DNA from: Actinocrinis sp046724665
Lineage (GTDB): Bacteria > Actinomycetota > Actinomycetes > Streptomycetales > Catenulisporaceae
NCBI GenBank assembly: GCA_046724665.1
Contig: JBKOWZ010000075.1
Span: 1 to 15,600, forward strand
Direction of reading: 5' to 3'
DNA length: 15,600 nt
Part shown: piece after piece, positions 6,339 to 14,323 of the stretch
Layout: each line of letters starts with the position of its first letter
Position numbering within the stretch: the stretch's first letter is position 1
Position numbers and translations under genes: made by a program
The notes under the pieces: model-generated
Databases searched by the model: none
The model's input: only the letters and a program-made list of their open reading frames with translations
Told to the model about the DNA's origin: nothing

Positions 6339-7097
6339 TCAGGAGCGGGCGTGCTCCAGCAGCCGCTCCAGCGGCTTGAGGTCGAACGGCACGTCCGAGC
6401 CGAGGATGAGGTGCGTCGCACCGGCCTCGAGGTAGGGCTCGACGTTGTCCACCTCGTTCGCGTCGATCATCACGGTGCGGTCGATCTGCGCCGGGTCGCG
6501 CCCCAGCTTCCGGCACCACTCGTCGAGCACCGCGTTCTTGTGGGCGAAGTTCTCCGGCGGGCCGAAGGCGTTCCACAGCTGCGCGTGCTCGGCCACGATC
6601 CGCAGGGTGACCTTCTCGCCGCTGCCGCCGACCATGATCGGGATGTCCGACCCGGCCGGGTTCAGCCGCCCGAGGCGCTGCTTGATCCGCGGCAGCGAGG
6701 CGCGCAGCGCGCGCAGCCGCTCCGGCGCGGTGCCGAATTCGAACCCGTACTCGGTGTAGTCCCGCTCGAACCAGCCGGAGCCGATGCCGAGGATCAGCCG
6801 GCCGCCGCTGATCTGGTCCACCGTGCGGGCCATGTCGGCGAGCAGGTCGGGATTGCGGTAGCTGTTGCAGGTCACCAGCGCGCCGAACCGCGCGTGGCTG
6901 GTGTCGGCGGCGATGGCGGCGAGCGTGGTCCAGCACTCGTAGTGCGCGCCGTCCGCCGGGCCGTACAGCGGATAGAAGTGGTCCCAGGTCCAGATCGTGT
7001 CCACGCCGAGCGCGTCGGCTTCCTTCCAGGCGGCGCGCAGCTGCGCCATCTCACAGTGCTGCGGGCGCAGCTGCACCCCGACTTTGAACCGTGCCAT
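6339..7097 (-). CDS. LLM-class (luciferase-like) F420-dependent oxidoreductase
   Basis: A 252-residue cytoplasmic TIM-barrel oxidoreductase of the bacterial luciferase-like superfamily. In actinobacteria such proteins mostly use coenzyme F420, less often FMN. I choose the ATG at 7097 because GGAGG lies ten bases upstream and MARFKVGVQL is the usual first strand; a longer reading from 7142 adds fifteen unconserved residues. Family features are TIWTWDHFYP (34-43), SYRNP (79-83), the GGRLILGIGSGWFERDYTEYGFEF block (98-121) and IPIMVGGSGEK (152-162), which typically contact the cofactor. The substrate cannot be told. The gene lies 90 bases downstream of the ABC-F gene on the same strand, so read-through is possible; no clear promoter is visible. 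The strong hairpin at 6262-6307 follows it. It has no evident link with sugar breakdown. Confidence 0.9.
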   Translation of the reverse strand: MARFKVGVQLRPQHCEMAQLRAAWKEADALGVDTIWTWDHFYPLYGPADGAHYECWTTLAAIAADTSHARFGALVTCNSYRNPDLLADMARTVDQISGGRLILGIGSGWFERDYTEYGFEFGTAPERLRALRASLPRIKQRLGRLNPAGSDIPIMVGGSGEKVTLRIVAEHAQLWNAFGPPENFAHKNAVLDEWCRKLGRDPAQIDRTVMIDANEVDNVEPYLEAGATHLILGSDVPFDLKPLERLLEHARS

Positions 7098-7187
7098 GAC
7101 TGAAAGGCCTCCACGAGGTAGCTTTTTTTGGATCTCTTGCATCCCATCACGCCGCCGACGGCCTACGCCACCGCGCCGTGCCGGGGA

Positions 7188-8948
7188 TCAGTCCCACACC
7201 GGCTCGGGCACCTCGACGACCTCGCCGTCCGCGCGCAGCAGCAGGAACCGGTCGAAGGACCGGGTGAACCAGCGGTCGTGGGTGACCGCGACGACCGTGC
7301 CCTCGAATCCGGCGAGCCCGGCCTCCAGCGCCTCGGCGCTGGCCAGGTCCAGGTTGTCGGTCGGCTCGTCGAGCAGCAGCAGCGTCGCCCCGGACAGCTC
7401 GAGCAGCAGGATCAGGAACCTGGCCTGCTGCCCGCCGGACAGCGTGTCGAACCGCTGATCGCCCTGCCCGGCCAGCTCGTAGCGGCCCAGCGCGCCCATC
7501 GCCGTGTCGCGCGGCAGGCTCGGCCGCCGCGGGTCGCCCTGCCAGAGGATCTCGGCGAGGGTGCGGCCGGCCAGTTCCGGCCGCTCGTGCGTCTGCGAGA
7601 AGTGTCCGGGTATGACGCGCGCGCCGAGTCGCGCCGTACCGTGGTGCGCCACCGGCGCCAGGGCGGGCCCGGCGTCGGCGGAGCCGTCGATGCCGTAGCC
7701 GCCGGCGGCTGAACCGACCGCGGCGCCGACCGGCAGCAGCGCCGGGTCCGGGTCCGTGCCGCCGCGGCCGAGCAGCCGCAGCAGGTGCGACTTGCCGCTG
7801 CCGTTCGGGCCGAGCACCGCGACCCGGTCGCCGTACCAGACCTCGAAGTCGAACGGCCTGGTCAGCCGGTCGAGCTCCAGCTTCTCGCAGACGATCGCCC
7901 GCTTGCCGGTGCGCCCGCCGTCCAGCCGCATCCTGATGTTCTGCTCGCGCGGCACCTCCTGCGGCGGCCCGGCCTCCTCGAACCTTGCCAGCCGGGTGCG
8001 CGCCGCCTGGAGCCGGCTGGCCATGCCGTCGTTGTGCGAGGCCTTGACCTGGTACATCCGCACCAGTTCCTTGAGCTTTGCGTGCTCCTCGTCCCAGCGG
8101 CGCCGCTGCTCGTCCAGCCGCTCGTGGCGCGCCGCGCGTGCCTCGTGCCAGGACGCGAACGACCCGGGGTGCGTCCAGACGGAGCCGCCCTCGACTGCGA
8201 CCACCCGATCGGCGGTGTTGGCCAGCAGCTCGCGGTCGTGCGAGATGTACAGCACCGTCTTGGCCGACTCGCGCAGCCGCGCCTCGAGCCAGCGCTTGCC
8301 CGGCACGTCGAGGAAGTTGTCCGGCTCGTCGAGCAGCAGCACCTCGTCGGTGCCGCGCAGCAGCAGCTCCAGCGCGAAGCGCTTCTGCTGCCCGCCGGAC
8401 AGCGTGCGCACCGGACGGCGGCGCACCTCGTCCCACGGCAGGCCGAGCACGGCGACCGCGGCGGTGTCGAAGACGACTTCGAGCTCGTACCCGCCCGCGT
8501 CGCCCCACTCGGTGAGCGCGTTCGCGTACCGCAGCTGCGCCTTCTCCACGGCCTCCATCGAGGCGTCGAACGTGTCCGGGGCGTCGGCGAGCGCCGCTTC
8601 CGCGACGCGCTCGGCCTGCGCGAGCGCGGCCTCGGCCTGCTCAAGGCGCTGCCCGGCGTCGCGCGCGGCGGGATGCGCGAGCGAGAGCGCGAGGCCGCCC
8701 AGCGTCGTCTCGTCGCCGATCATCCCGATGAACTGGCGCATCACGCCGACCCCGCCGACGCGGGCGATCGCGCCCTCCCGCAGCGGCAGGTCCCCGGCGA
8801 TCAGCCGCAGCAGCGTGGTCTTGCCGGCCCCGTTCGGCCCGACCAGGGCGACCTTGGCGCCCTCGCCGACGCGGAAGGAGACCTCCGCCAGCAGCACCCG
8901 CCCGTCCGGGAGCACATGCTGGAGACCTGAGACGTCGACGTAGCCCAT
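7188..8948 (-). CDS. ABC-F family ATPase with two nucleotide-binding domains
   Basis: A 586-residue soluble protein without membrane segments. ABC-F proteins act on the ribosome, for example in rescuing stalled translation or protecting against antibiotics, rather than in transport. The first ATPase domain has Walker A GPNGAGKT (37-44), signature LSGGQQ (183-188), Walker B LLLDEP (204-209) and switch His237. A charged linker with RRWDEEHAKLKELV (283-296) joins it to the second domain: GPNGSGKS (380-387), LSGGQQ (503-508), LLLDEP (524-529) and His557. All catalytic residues are present. Residues about 395-444 form a Gly/Ala-rich stretch before the Q-loop (Gln452) that looks longer than in relatives I know. 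The ATG at 8948 has only a weak GAGAA upstream. It lies 56 bases after the GH13 gene. I do not recognise a known resistance subclass such as OptrA, Vga or Msr. Confidence 0.9.
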   Translation of the reverse strand: MGYVDVSGLQHVLPDGRVLLAEVSFRVGEGAKVALVGPNGAGKTTLLRLIAGDLPLREGAIARVGGVGVMRQFIGMIGDETTLGGLALSLAHPAARDAGQRLEQAEAALAQAERVAEAALADAPDTFDASMEAVEKAQLRYANALTEWGDAGGYELEVVFDTAAVAVLGLPWDEVRRRPVRTLSGGQQKRFALELLLRGTDEVLLLDEPDNFLDVPGKRWLEARLRESAKTVLYISHDRELLANTADRVVAVEGGSVWTHPGSFASWHEARAARHERLDEQRRRWDEEHAKLKELVRMYQVKASHNDGMASRLQAARTRLARFEEAGPPQEVPREQNIRMRLDGGRTGKRAIVCEKLELDRLTRPFDFEVWYGDRVAVLGPNGSGKSHLLRLLGRGGTDPDPALLPVGAAVGSAAGGYGIDGSADAGPALAPVAHHGTARLGARVIPGHFSQTHERPELAGRTLAEILWQGDPRRPSLPRDTAMGALGRYELAGQGDQRFDTLSGGQQARFLILLLELSGATLLLLDEPTDNLDLASAEALEAGLAGFEGTVVAVTHDRWFTRSFDRFLLLRADGEVVEVPEPVWD

Positions 8949-9004
8949 GGTTGCGGATTCTCGCCGGGCCGCCGGGCGCTGTCACCCGCTTTTCCGGCCG
9001 CGGG

Positions 9005-10654
9005 TCAGCGGGTCACCCATGCGGCCGTGTCGGAAGGCAGCAGGCCGTCCGTCGTCGTGCCGCTGCACAGCACGACGGTGCCGTCCAGCGGCAGCGCGAC
9101 CGGCTCGCTCGACAGGTTGACCACGCACGCGAAGGACGGCCCGCGCCCGATGGCCAGCACCCCGTCCGGCGCGGGAAGCCATGTGAGCGTGCCGTCGCCG
9201 AGGACGGGGCTCGATCGCCGGAAGGCCAGGGCCGCGCGGTAGAGCTCGAGCATCGAGCCCGGATCGCCGGACTGCGCCTCGACGGTCAGCGCCTTCCAGG
9301 ACTCCGGCTGCGGCAGCCACGGCTCGCCGCCCGAGTCCCCGGCGCCGTCCGCGCTGAACCCGAACGGCGGCTTCTGCCCGGTCCACGGCAGCGGCACCCG
9401 GCAGCCGTCCCGGCCGAGGTTGGCCCCGGCGGTGCGCAAGAACATCGGGTCCTGGCGTACCGCGTCCGGCAGGTCCTCGACCTCTTCGAGGCCGAGTTCC
9501 TCGCCCTGGTAGATGTAAGCCGACCCGGGCAGCGCCAGCGCGAGCAGGATCGCCGCGCGGGCCCGGCGGGTGCCGAGCGCCAGGTCGGTCGGCGCGCCGA
9601 GCTGCCGGTACTCGAGGTTGAACGAGGTGTCCGCGCGGCCGTAGCGGGTCACGTGCCGCGGCACGTCGTGGTTGGACAGCACCCAGGTCGCCGGCGCGCC
9701 GACCGGGGCGTGCACGGCCAGCGTCTCGTCGATCACCGCGCGCAGCGCGCCGGCCTGCCAGGCGCAGCCGAGGAAGGCGAAGTTGAACGCGGTGTGCAGC
9801 TCGTCCGGCCGCAGGTAGTTGGCGAAGCGCTGCGCGTCGGGCAGCCAGACCTCGCCGATCAGCGCCCGCGGATCGGGGTACGAGTTGGCGATCCGCCGCC
9901 ACGAGCGGTAGATCTCGTGCACCTCGTCGCGATCCGTGTACGGATGCGGGTCCGGAGGATTGTCGGGGTCGAAGTCCGCGAGAGCGCCGTCCTTGAGCAG
10001 CAGGGCCGCCGAGTCGATGCGCACCCCGTCGGCGCCGCGGTCGAACCAGAATCGCAGCACGTCCTCGAACTCCGCCCGGACCTTCGCGTTCTGCCAGTTC
10101 AGGTCCGGCTGCTCGGCCGCGAACAGGTGCAGGTACCAGTCGCCCGGCGTGCCGTCCGGATCGGTGGTGCGGGTCCAGGCCGGGCCGCCGAAGATGGACT
10201 GCCAGTCGTTCGGCGGCAGCTCGCCGCCCAGGCCGCGGCCCGGCCGGAACCAGAACAGGTCGCGGGCCGCGCTGCCGGGTCCCTCGGCGAGCGCCCGGCG
10301 GAACCAGGGGTGCTGGTCGGAGCAGTGGTTCGGCACCACGTCCACGATGATGCGCAGGCCGAGCGCGTGCGCCTCGACGATCAGCTGCTCGGCCTCGGCC
10401 AGCGTGCCGAACACCGGGTCGATCGCCCGGTAGTCGGACACGTCGTAGCCGGCGTCGGCCTGCGGCGAGGCGTACCAGGGGTTGAACCAGAGGGCGTCCA
10501 CGCCCAGCGCGGCGAGGTACCCGAGCCGCGCCCGCACCCCGGCCAGGTCGCCGACGCCGTCGCCGCTCCCGTCGGCGAAGCTTCGTGGGTAGATCTGGTA
10601 GATGGCGGCGGACCGCCACCAACCGACCGAGTCGTGGGATCGCACGTCAGGCAC
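9005..10654 (-). CDS. GH13 alpha-glucosidase-like enzyme (AglA-type)
   Basis: A 549-residue cytoplasmic enzyme (no signal peptide) expected to hydrolyse short alpha-glucosides to glucose. The opening GWWRSAAIYQIYPRSFADG (11-29) is typical of GH13 alpha-glucosidases. The conserved regions are DVVPNH (105-110), GVRIDS (210-215) with nucleophile Asp214, IGEVW (266-270) with acid/base Glu268, and SNHD (327-330) with transition-state stabiliser Asp330. IYQGEELGLE (381-390) marks the end of the barrel, and a C-terminal beta domain follows. The length fits the family. The GTG at 10654 is the likely start, with only a weak purine-rich stretch (AGAGAG) upstream; the GTG three codons on is possible. 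It lies 98 bases after the second permease gene of a CUT1 sugar importer on the same strand, an order matching the Streptomyces aglEFGA cluster (from memory). Trehalose, sucrose or isomaltose activity cannot be excluded. Confidence 0.9.
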   Translation of the reverse strand: MPDVRSHDSVGWWRSAAIYQIYPRSFADGSGDGVGDLAGVRARLGYLAALGVDALWFNPWYASPQADAGYDVSDYRAIDPVFGTLAEAEQLIVEAHALGLRIIVDVVPNHCSDQHPWFRRALAEGPGSAARDLFWFRPGRGLGGELPPNDWQSIFGGPAWTRTTDPDGTPGDWYLHLFAAEQPDLNWQNAKVRAEFEDVLRFWFDRGADGVRIDSAALLLKDGALADFDPDNPPDPHPYTDRDEVHEIYRSWRRIANSYPDPRALIGEVWLPDAQRFANYLRPDELHTAFNFAFLGCAWQAGALRAVIDETLAVHAPVGAPATWVLSNHDVPRHVTRYGRADTSFNLEYRQLGAPTDLALGTRRARAAILLALALPGSAYIYQGEELGLEEVEDLPDAVRQDPMFLRTAGANLGRDGCRVPLPWTGQKPPFGFSADGAGDSGGEPWLPQPESWKALTVEAQSGDPGSMLELYRAALAFRRSSPVLGDGTLTWLPAPDGVLAIGRGPSFACVVNLSSEPVALPLDGTVVLCSGTTTDGLLPSDTAAWVTR

Positions 10655-10738
10655 GGACTACCCGCTCTCTAAGTCACTGATCCGGTATAGAGGCACCCGG
10701 TGATCGACGCTGATCTCCCGTGAACCGGTGGGGCGGCT

Positions 10739-10752
10739 CGGACGCGCGTCCG
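10739..10752. promoter_or_regulatory. CGGACGCGCGTCCG palindrome between permease and GH13 genes
   Basis: A perfect 14-base palindrome touching the stop codon of the second permease gene and 85 bases before the GH13 start. It could be a minimal hairpin reducing read-through into the GH13 gene, or a binding site. No good promoter is visible in this 98-base gap, so the GH13 gene is probably read from the importer transcript. Confidence 0.35.
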
Positions 10753-11646
10753 TCAGCCCTTCATGGCGCCGCTGGTGAGGCCGGCCATGATGTTGCGCTG
10801 GAAGAACAGGAAGAAGGCGATGGTCGGCAGCGAGGCCATCGCCAGCCCCGCGATCAGCACGTTCTGCTGCATGTTGGCCGCCGCGTTGCTGACCCCGACG
10901 TTCAACGTCATCTTGGCCGGGTCGGTCAGCGTCAGCAGCGGCCAGAGGAAGTCCTTCCACACGGTGATCACCGTGAAGATCGAGACGACCCCGAGGATCG
11001 GCCGGGACATCGGCAGCACGATCGAGCGCAGCGTGCGCATCGGGCCGGCCCCGTCGATGGCCGCGGCGTCCAGCAGGTCCTGCGGTATGGAGTCGAAGAA
11101 CCGCTTGAGCAGGAAGACGTTGAACGCGTTGGCCACCGAGGGCAGCCAGATCACCCACGGGGTGTTGATCAGGTTCCAGTGCACCAGCGGCAGGTCGAGC
11201 ACCGTCAGGTACTGGGGGATGATCAGGATGGCCGCCGGGATCATCATGGTGCCCAGCATCATCCCGAGGATGAGGTTGCCCAGCACCGGCCGCAGCTTGG
11301 ACAGCGCGTAGGCGGCCGCGACGCAGAAAGTCAGCTGGAGCGCCAGCGCCCCGCCCGCGTAGACCAGCGTGTTGAGCAGCAGCCGTCCCATGTGCAGCTC
11401 GGTCCACGCGGTCTGGTACGCCGACACCCGCGGATGCGTCGGCACCAGGCTCGGCGGGTTCTTGACCAGCTCCGGGGTGGACTTGAACCCGCCGGTGATC
11501 ATCCAGTACAGCGGGAAGAGGAAGACCAGGGTGAACAGCACCAGGATGGCGGTCAGCGCGGCCCAGTACGCCCGCCTGCCGCTGCTGCGGTTCAGCGCTG
11601 CCCGGGAGATCAGGGTCCTGGGCCGTGCGGCGTCGATGCCTGCCAT
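10753..11646 (-). CDS. CUT1-type sugar ABC transporter permease (MalG/AglG-like)
   Basis: A 297-residue inner-membrane permease, one of the two channel subunits of a sugar importer. Six membrane segments are apparent, the first at about 28-50 (AALTAILVLFTLVFLFPLYW). The MalG-type periplasmic loop GGFKSTPEL (52-60) follows. The cytoplasmic EAA loop, LLDAAAIDGAGPMRTLRSIVLP from residue 191, holds the DAA...G core that docks onto the ATPase, and the protein ends IMAGLTSGAMKG as MalG homologues do. The start is the ATG at 11646, preceded by GAGGGG and only two bases after the stop of the partner permease, which argues for translational coupling. An open frame continues upstream but would overlap the partner gene and is a shadow. 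The ATPase subunit is not encoded here. The sugar is not determinable from the permease. Confidence 0.95.
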   Translation of the reverse strand: MAGIDAARPRTLISRAALNRSSGRRAYWAALTAILVLFTLVFLFPLYWMITGGFKSTPELVKNPPSLVPTHPRVSAYQTAWTELHMGRLLLNTLVYAGGALALQLTFCVAAAYALSKLRPVLGNLILGMMLGTMMIPAAILIIPQYLTVLDLPLVHWNLINTPWVIWLPSVANAFNVFLLKRFFDSIPQDLLDAAAIDGAGPMRTLRSIVLPMSRPILGVVSIFTVITVWKDFLWPLLTLTDPAKMTLNVGVSNAAANMQQNVLIAGLAMASLPTIAFFLFFQRNIMAGLTSGAMKG

Positions 11647-11648
11647 GG

Positions 11649-12590
11649 TCACCCCTCGTTCCCGTGTCGCTCGAGCCGGATGTAGATGACGGAGAAGATG
11701 CCGAGGACCACGAACATGATCACCCCGAGCGCCTCGGCGGTGTTGAAGTTGCTGAACTGGAAGGCGTAGTTGTACGCCAAGTAGACGATCGTGACGGTGG
11801 AGCTCTCCGGCCCGCCGCCGGTGGCCACGAACGACTCGGTGAACATCTGCATGGTCGCCACGATCTGGAGCATCAGCAGCAGCGACAGGATGGTGCGGGT
11901 CTGCGGGACGGTCACGTGCCAGATCCGCTTGAACAGCCCGGCGCCGTCGATCTCGGCCGCCTCGTACAGCTCGCCGGGGATGCCCTGGAGCGCGGCCAGG
12001 TAGATCAGCGTCGCGCCGCCCATGTTGGTCCAGGTGGAGATCAGCACCAGCGAGGGCATCGAGCTGGCCGCCGAGCCCCACCACTGCGAGGTGGGCAGGT
12101 GCGCCGCGTGCAGCAGCTGGTTGAACAGGCCCGCGTTGCCCGGGTCCATGAAGTAGTTGCGGAACAGCAGGATGCCCGCCACCGGCGGCAGCATCACCGG
12201 CAGGTACACCAGGATGCGCAGATAGGCCTGCGCGTGCCGGAACTCGTTGATGACCACCGCGGCGGCGAACGGCAGCGCGAAGCCGAACACCAGCGCCAGC
12301 CCGGTGAACTGGAGGGTGTTGCGCCAGGCCTGCCAGAAGAACGGGTCGTCGGCGATCTGCCGGTAGTTGCGCAGCCCGGAGAAGCTGGTGACCCCGTAGT
12401 GCAGGTGCTGGAAGGACTCGATGATCTCGCGGATCATCGGGTACCAGGTGAACATCGCGAAGCACAGCACCGAGACGATCAGGAAGCTGTAGGCCTGCGC
12501 GTTGCGGCGTAACGCCCGCGCGAACCTGCTCTCGGGTCCGCGGTGCTGCGCGGCGGTCTCGGCGCGATCGCGCGCGATGACGGCTGCCAC
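11649..12590 (-). CDS. CUT1-type sugar ABC transporter permease (MalF/AglF-like)
   Basis: A 313-residue inner-membrane permease, the first channel subunit of the importer. After about 30 charged cytoplasmic residues come six membrane segments, the first near 33-52 (AYSFLIVSVLCFAMFTWYPM). The EAA loop is ELYEAAEIDGAGLFKRIWHV (207-226), with Glu210, Ala211, Ala212 and Gly216 matching the consensus for ATPase contact. GLRNYRQIADDPFFWQAWRN (72-91) is the family signature before the second segment. The GTG at 12590 is the likely start, with AGGAGA seven bases upstream. It lies 86 bases after the binding-protein gene, a gap containing a strong hairpin, and two bases before the second permease. The length fits actinobacterial CUT1 permeases, which lack the large periplasmic loop of enteric MalF. 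Confidence 0.95.
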   Translation of the reverse strand: MAAVIARDRAETAAQHRGPESRFARALRRNAQAYSFLIVSVLCFAMFTWYPMIREIIESFQHLHYGVTSFSGLRNYRQIADDPFFWQAWRNTLQFTGLALVFGFALPFAAAVVINEFRHAQAYLRILVYLPVMLPPVAGILLFRNYFMDPGNAGLFNQLLHAAHLPTSQWWGSAASSMPSLVLISTWTNMGGATLIYLAALQGIPGELYEAAEIDGAGLFKRIWHVTVPQTRTILSLLLMLQIVATMQMFTESFVATGGGPESSTVTIVYLAYNYAFQFSNFNTAEALGVIMFVVLGIFSVIYIRLERHGNEG

Positions 12591-12612
12591 CGGTGTCTCT
12601 CCTGGTGCTCAG

Positions 12613-12645
12613 GCGGCGCGCGGGCCCGGCGGACCCGCGCGCCGC
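12613..12645 (-). other. Intercistronic stem-loop between binding-protein and permease genes
   Basis: Bases 12613-12624 (GCGGCGCGCGGG) pair perfectly with 12634-12645 over a nine-base loop. It sits in the 86-base gap after the binding-protein stop. In sugar importers such hairpins commonly act as partial terminators or 3' stabilisers, so that the binding protein is made in excess over the permeases. No T-tract follows. Confidence 0.75.
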
Positions 12646-12676
12646 GGACGGCGTTGTCAAGAGGAGGGCGTGCCCG

Positions 12677-14119
12677 CTACTGGTTGGCGAGGATCGAGTT
12701 GACCTTGCCCTCGGCGTCGCTCAGCAGCGCCGGGATGTTCGCGTTGCGGTTGGTCATGACCGCGGACATCGCGTTGTCGAGGACCGCGTAGATCTGCTGC
12801 GCGGCGACCGGCGGCTCGGGCACGCCGGGGACCGGGTTGTTCAGGTACGCCGCGTAGTTCGCCACCGGCATGTTCGCGTTGGCGGCCTTCAGCGCGGCGG
12901 CGTCGGCCTGCGCCATCGGGGTGTTGGGCGCCCACAGCAGCGGCTCGGGCAGGCCCACCGCGATGAACTTGTTGGTGCCCGGCTCGCCGGAGAGCGCGAC
13001 GTTGCGGGCGTAGTTGAACTGGCCCTGGCCCGGCGTCAGATACTCGTAGTTGATCCAGGCGACCGCGGCCTTGATCTGGTTCGGTGTGTCGCTCTTCTTG
13101 AAGTAGAACAGGTCGCCGCCGTCCTGGGTGCCGGTGGCCGGGCCGCTGCCGCCGGGGATCGGGCCGAGGCCCCACTTGTCCGGCTTGTCGCCGAGCGAGT
13201 TGGTCAGGTGCGAGATGACGTCGGGAGCGCCGATGATCATGCCCACCTTGCCGGAGGCCAGCGGCGGGAACGCGTCCGCCCACTGGGTGACCGGGGTCGG
13301 GCCGATGCCGTTGGTCTTCCACCGCATGTCGTACAGGTTTTGCAGGACCTGCCGGCCCTTCGCGTCGTTGAACGCGGCCTTCTTGCCGTCCGGGGTGACC
13401 AGGCTGCCGCCGAGGCTGTCGATCTCGTCGCCGAAGTGCCAGCCGCCGGTGTTGTTGCCGCTGTAGTCCTCGTATCCCGTGACGCCGTTGCCCAGCGCGG
13501 AGATCTTCGCCGCGTCGGTGGCCAGCTCCGCCCAGGTCGTCGGCGGCTTGTCCGGGTCGAGCCCGGCGCGCTTGAACAGCTCGCGGTTGTAGACCAGGCC
13601 GGTGGTGTAGTAGATGCGCGGCAGCGCGTAGGTCTTGCCGTCCTTGCTGATCTCACTCTTCACCGTGGGCAGCATGTCGCCGATGCCCGGGACGGTCTGC
13701 GGGTTGACGTACGCGGTGATGTCCGCGGCCTCGCCGGAGTTGAGCACCTGGTCCTGGTCGGTGAAGTAGGCGTAGAAGGCGTTGGTCTCCGTGTGCCCCT
13801 TGAGCATCGCGGTGAACGGCGCCGGGTCCTCGCACTTGGTCTTCGGCAGCGGGTTGACCGTGACGTGCGGGTACTTGACCTTGAAAGTGGCCAGGTCGTC
13901 GTTGTACTGCGCTTGCAGGCCCGGCTGGTCCGAGGCCGGCGCGCAGTCGATGCTGATGGTCACCGCGGCGTTCGGGTCGAGCGGCTTGCCGTCGGCGACG
14001 CCGTCGGCGCTGGTGCCGCCGCTGCCGGAACCGCCGCTGCTCGAGCAGGCGGCCGCGCTGAGCGCCACCGCCGCCGCGAACGCGAACGCCGCGGCCTTTC
14101 TCTTCTGCCTTGCGGACAT
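12677..14119 (-). CDS. Sugar ABC transporter substrate-binding lipoprotein (family 1)
   Basis: A 480-residue exported lipoprotein that captures a sugar outside the membrane and delivers it to the two permeases encoded next. The ATG at 14119 is chosen because GGGAGG lies close upstream and it gives a clean lipoprotein signal (MSARQKRK, hydrophobic core, SAAAC with Cys25 as the lipid-anchored residue). An in-frame ATG at 14179 would add twenty residues before the signal and is unlikely. A Gly/Ser-rich spacer (26-40) follows the cysteine. The body has the two-lobed family-1 pattern: YALPRIYYTTGLVYNRELFKRAGL, PPTTWAEL, then DAFPPLASGKVGMIIGAPDV. Cys59 and Cys96 could form a disulfide. It is the first gene of a set running into both permeases and probably the GH13 gene. 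The ligand is unknown; candidates are alpha-glucosides or a rhamnose-containing sugar. Confidence 0.92.
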   Translation of the reverse strand: MSARQKRKAAAFAFAAAVALSAAACSSSGGSGSGGTSADGVADGKPLDPNAAVTISIDCAPASDQPGLQAQYNDDLATFKVKYPHVTVNPLPKTKCEDPAPFTAMLKGHTETNAFYAYFTDQDQVLNSGEAADITAYVNPQTVPGIGDMLPTVKSEISKDGKTYALPRIYYTTGLVYNRELFKRAGLDPDKPPTTWAELATDAAKISALGNGVTGYEDYSGNNTGGWHFGDEIDSLGGSLVTPDGKKAAFNDAKGRQVLQNLYDMRWKTNGIGPTPVTQWADAFPPLASGKVGMIIGAPDVISHLTNSLGDKPDKWGLGPIPGGSGPATGTQDGGDLFYFKKSDTPNQIKAAVAWINYEYLTPGQGQFNYARNVALSGEPGTNKFIAVGLPEPLLWAPNTPMAQADAAALKAANANMPVANYAAYLNNPVPGVPEPPVAAQQIYAVLDNAMSAVMTNRNANIPALLSDAEGKVNSILANQ

Positions 14120-14251
14120 CTGTGTCCTCCCTGAGCGGAACCTGACGACGATCTGCTGACCTGCGGCAACGGCCGCCATGACGCAGCGCCGGCAGCGCTG
14201 CGGAACCCCGCGGCGGCCTGAGCACCCGGCGCTGCCCCGGTCGGGTGCAGC
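14120..14251 (-). other. Structured leader of the binding-protein gene
   Basis: If transcription starts near 14251, the leader is about 130 bases long. It contains two stem-loops: 14222-14228 (GCACCCG) with 14242-14248, and 14182-14188 (CGCAGCG) with 14196-14202. It does not match a riboswitch class I recognise. Confidence 0.4.
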
Positions 14252-14257
14252 TCGCTC

Positions 14258-14286
14258 ACTGTAGCGACGGCGACAAGTCGCTGCAA
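14258..14286 (-). promoter_or_regulatory. Promoter of the sugar importer operon with palindrome in its spacer
   Basis: On the minus strand TTGCAG (14286-14281) is followed by exactly 17 bases and TACAGT (14263-14258). The 12-base palindrome GCGACTTGTCGC (14281-14270) overlaps the end of the -35 and fills most of the spacer, where a bound repressor would exclude RNA polymerase. A LacI-family sugar-responsive repressor is the usual candidate in actinomycetes; none is encoded in the window. Confidence 0.65.
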
Positions 14287-14323
14287 TATGTTGATGGAAT
14301 TTCGCAAAGACACGACTTGATTA

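Noticed and set aside
7122..7128. Run of seven T as a possible rho-independent terminator or promoter element
   Set aside because: No stable stem lies directly before it on the plus strand and no plus-strand gene ends there; on the minus strand it is only an A-run upstream of the luciferase-like gene.
7188..8948. ABC-F protein as the missing ATPase of the sugar importer
   Set aside because: It has two ATPase domains with an ABC-F-type linker and lacks the regulatory domain of MalK/MsiK proteins. ABC-F proteins work on ribosomes, not with CUT1 permeases.
11647..12660. Apparent long N-terminal extension or fusion of the MalG-like permease
   Set aside because: The frame merely stays open through the partner permease gene. 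A ribosome site and ATG at 11646, two bases past the partner stop, give a normal-length permease.
9005..14119. A new polysaccharide-utilisation or defence system
   Set aside because: Each gene belongs to a well-known family and the order matches ordinary actinobacterial sugar clusters; there is no transposase, integrase, nuclease or repeat pattern of a mobile or defence element.
12593..14134. 513-codon open frame on the plus strand opposite the binding-protein gene
   Set aside because: Shadow frame with low-complexity Arg/Val/Gly content; the minus strand encodes a complete lipoprotein with ribosome site.
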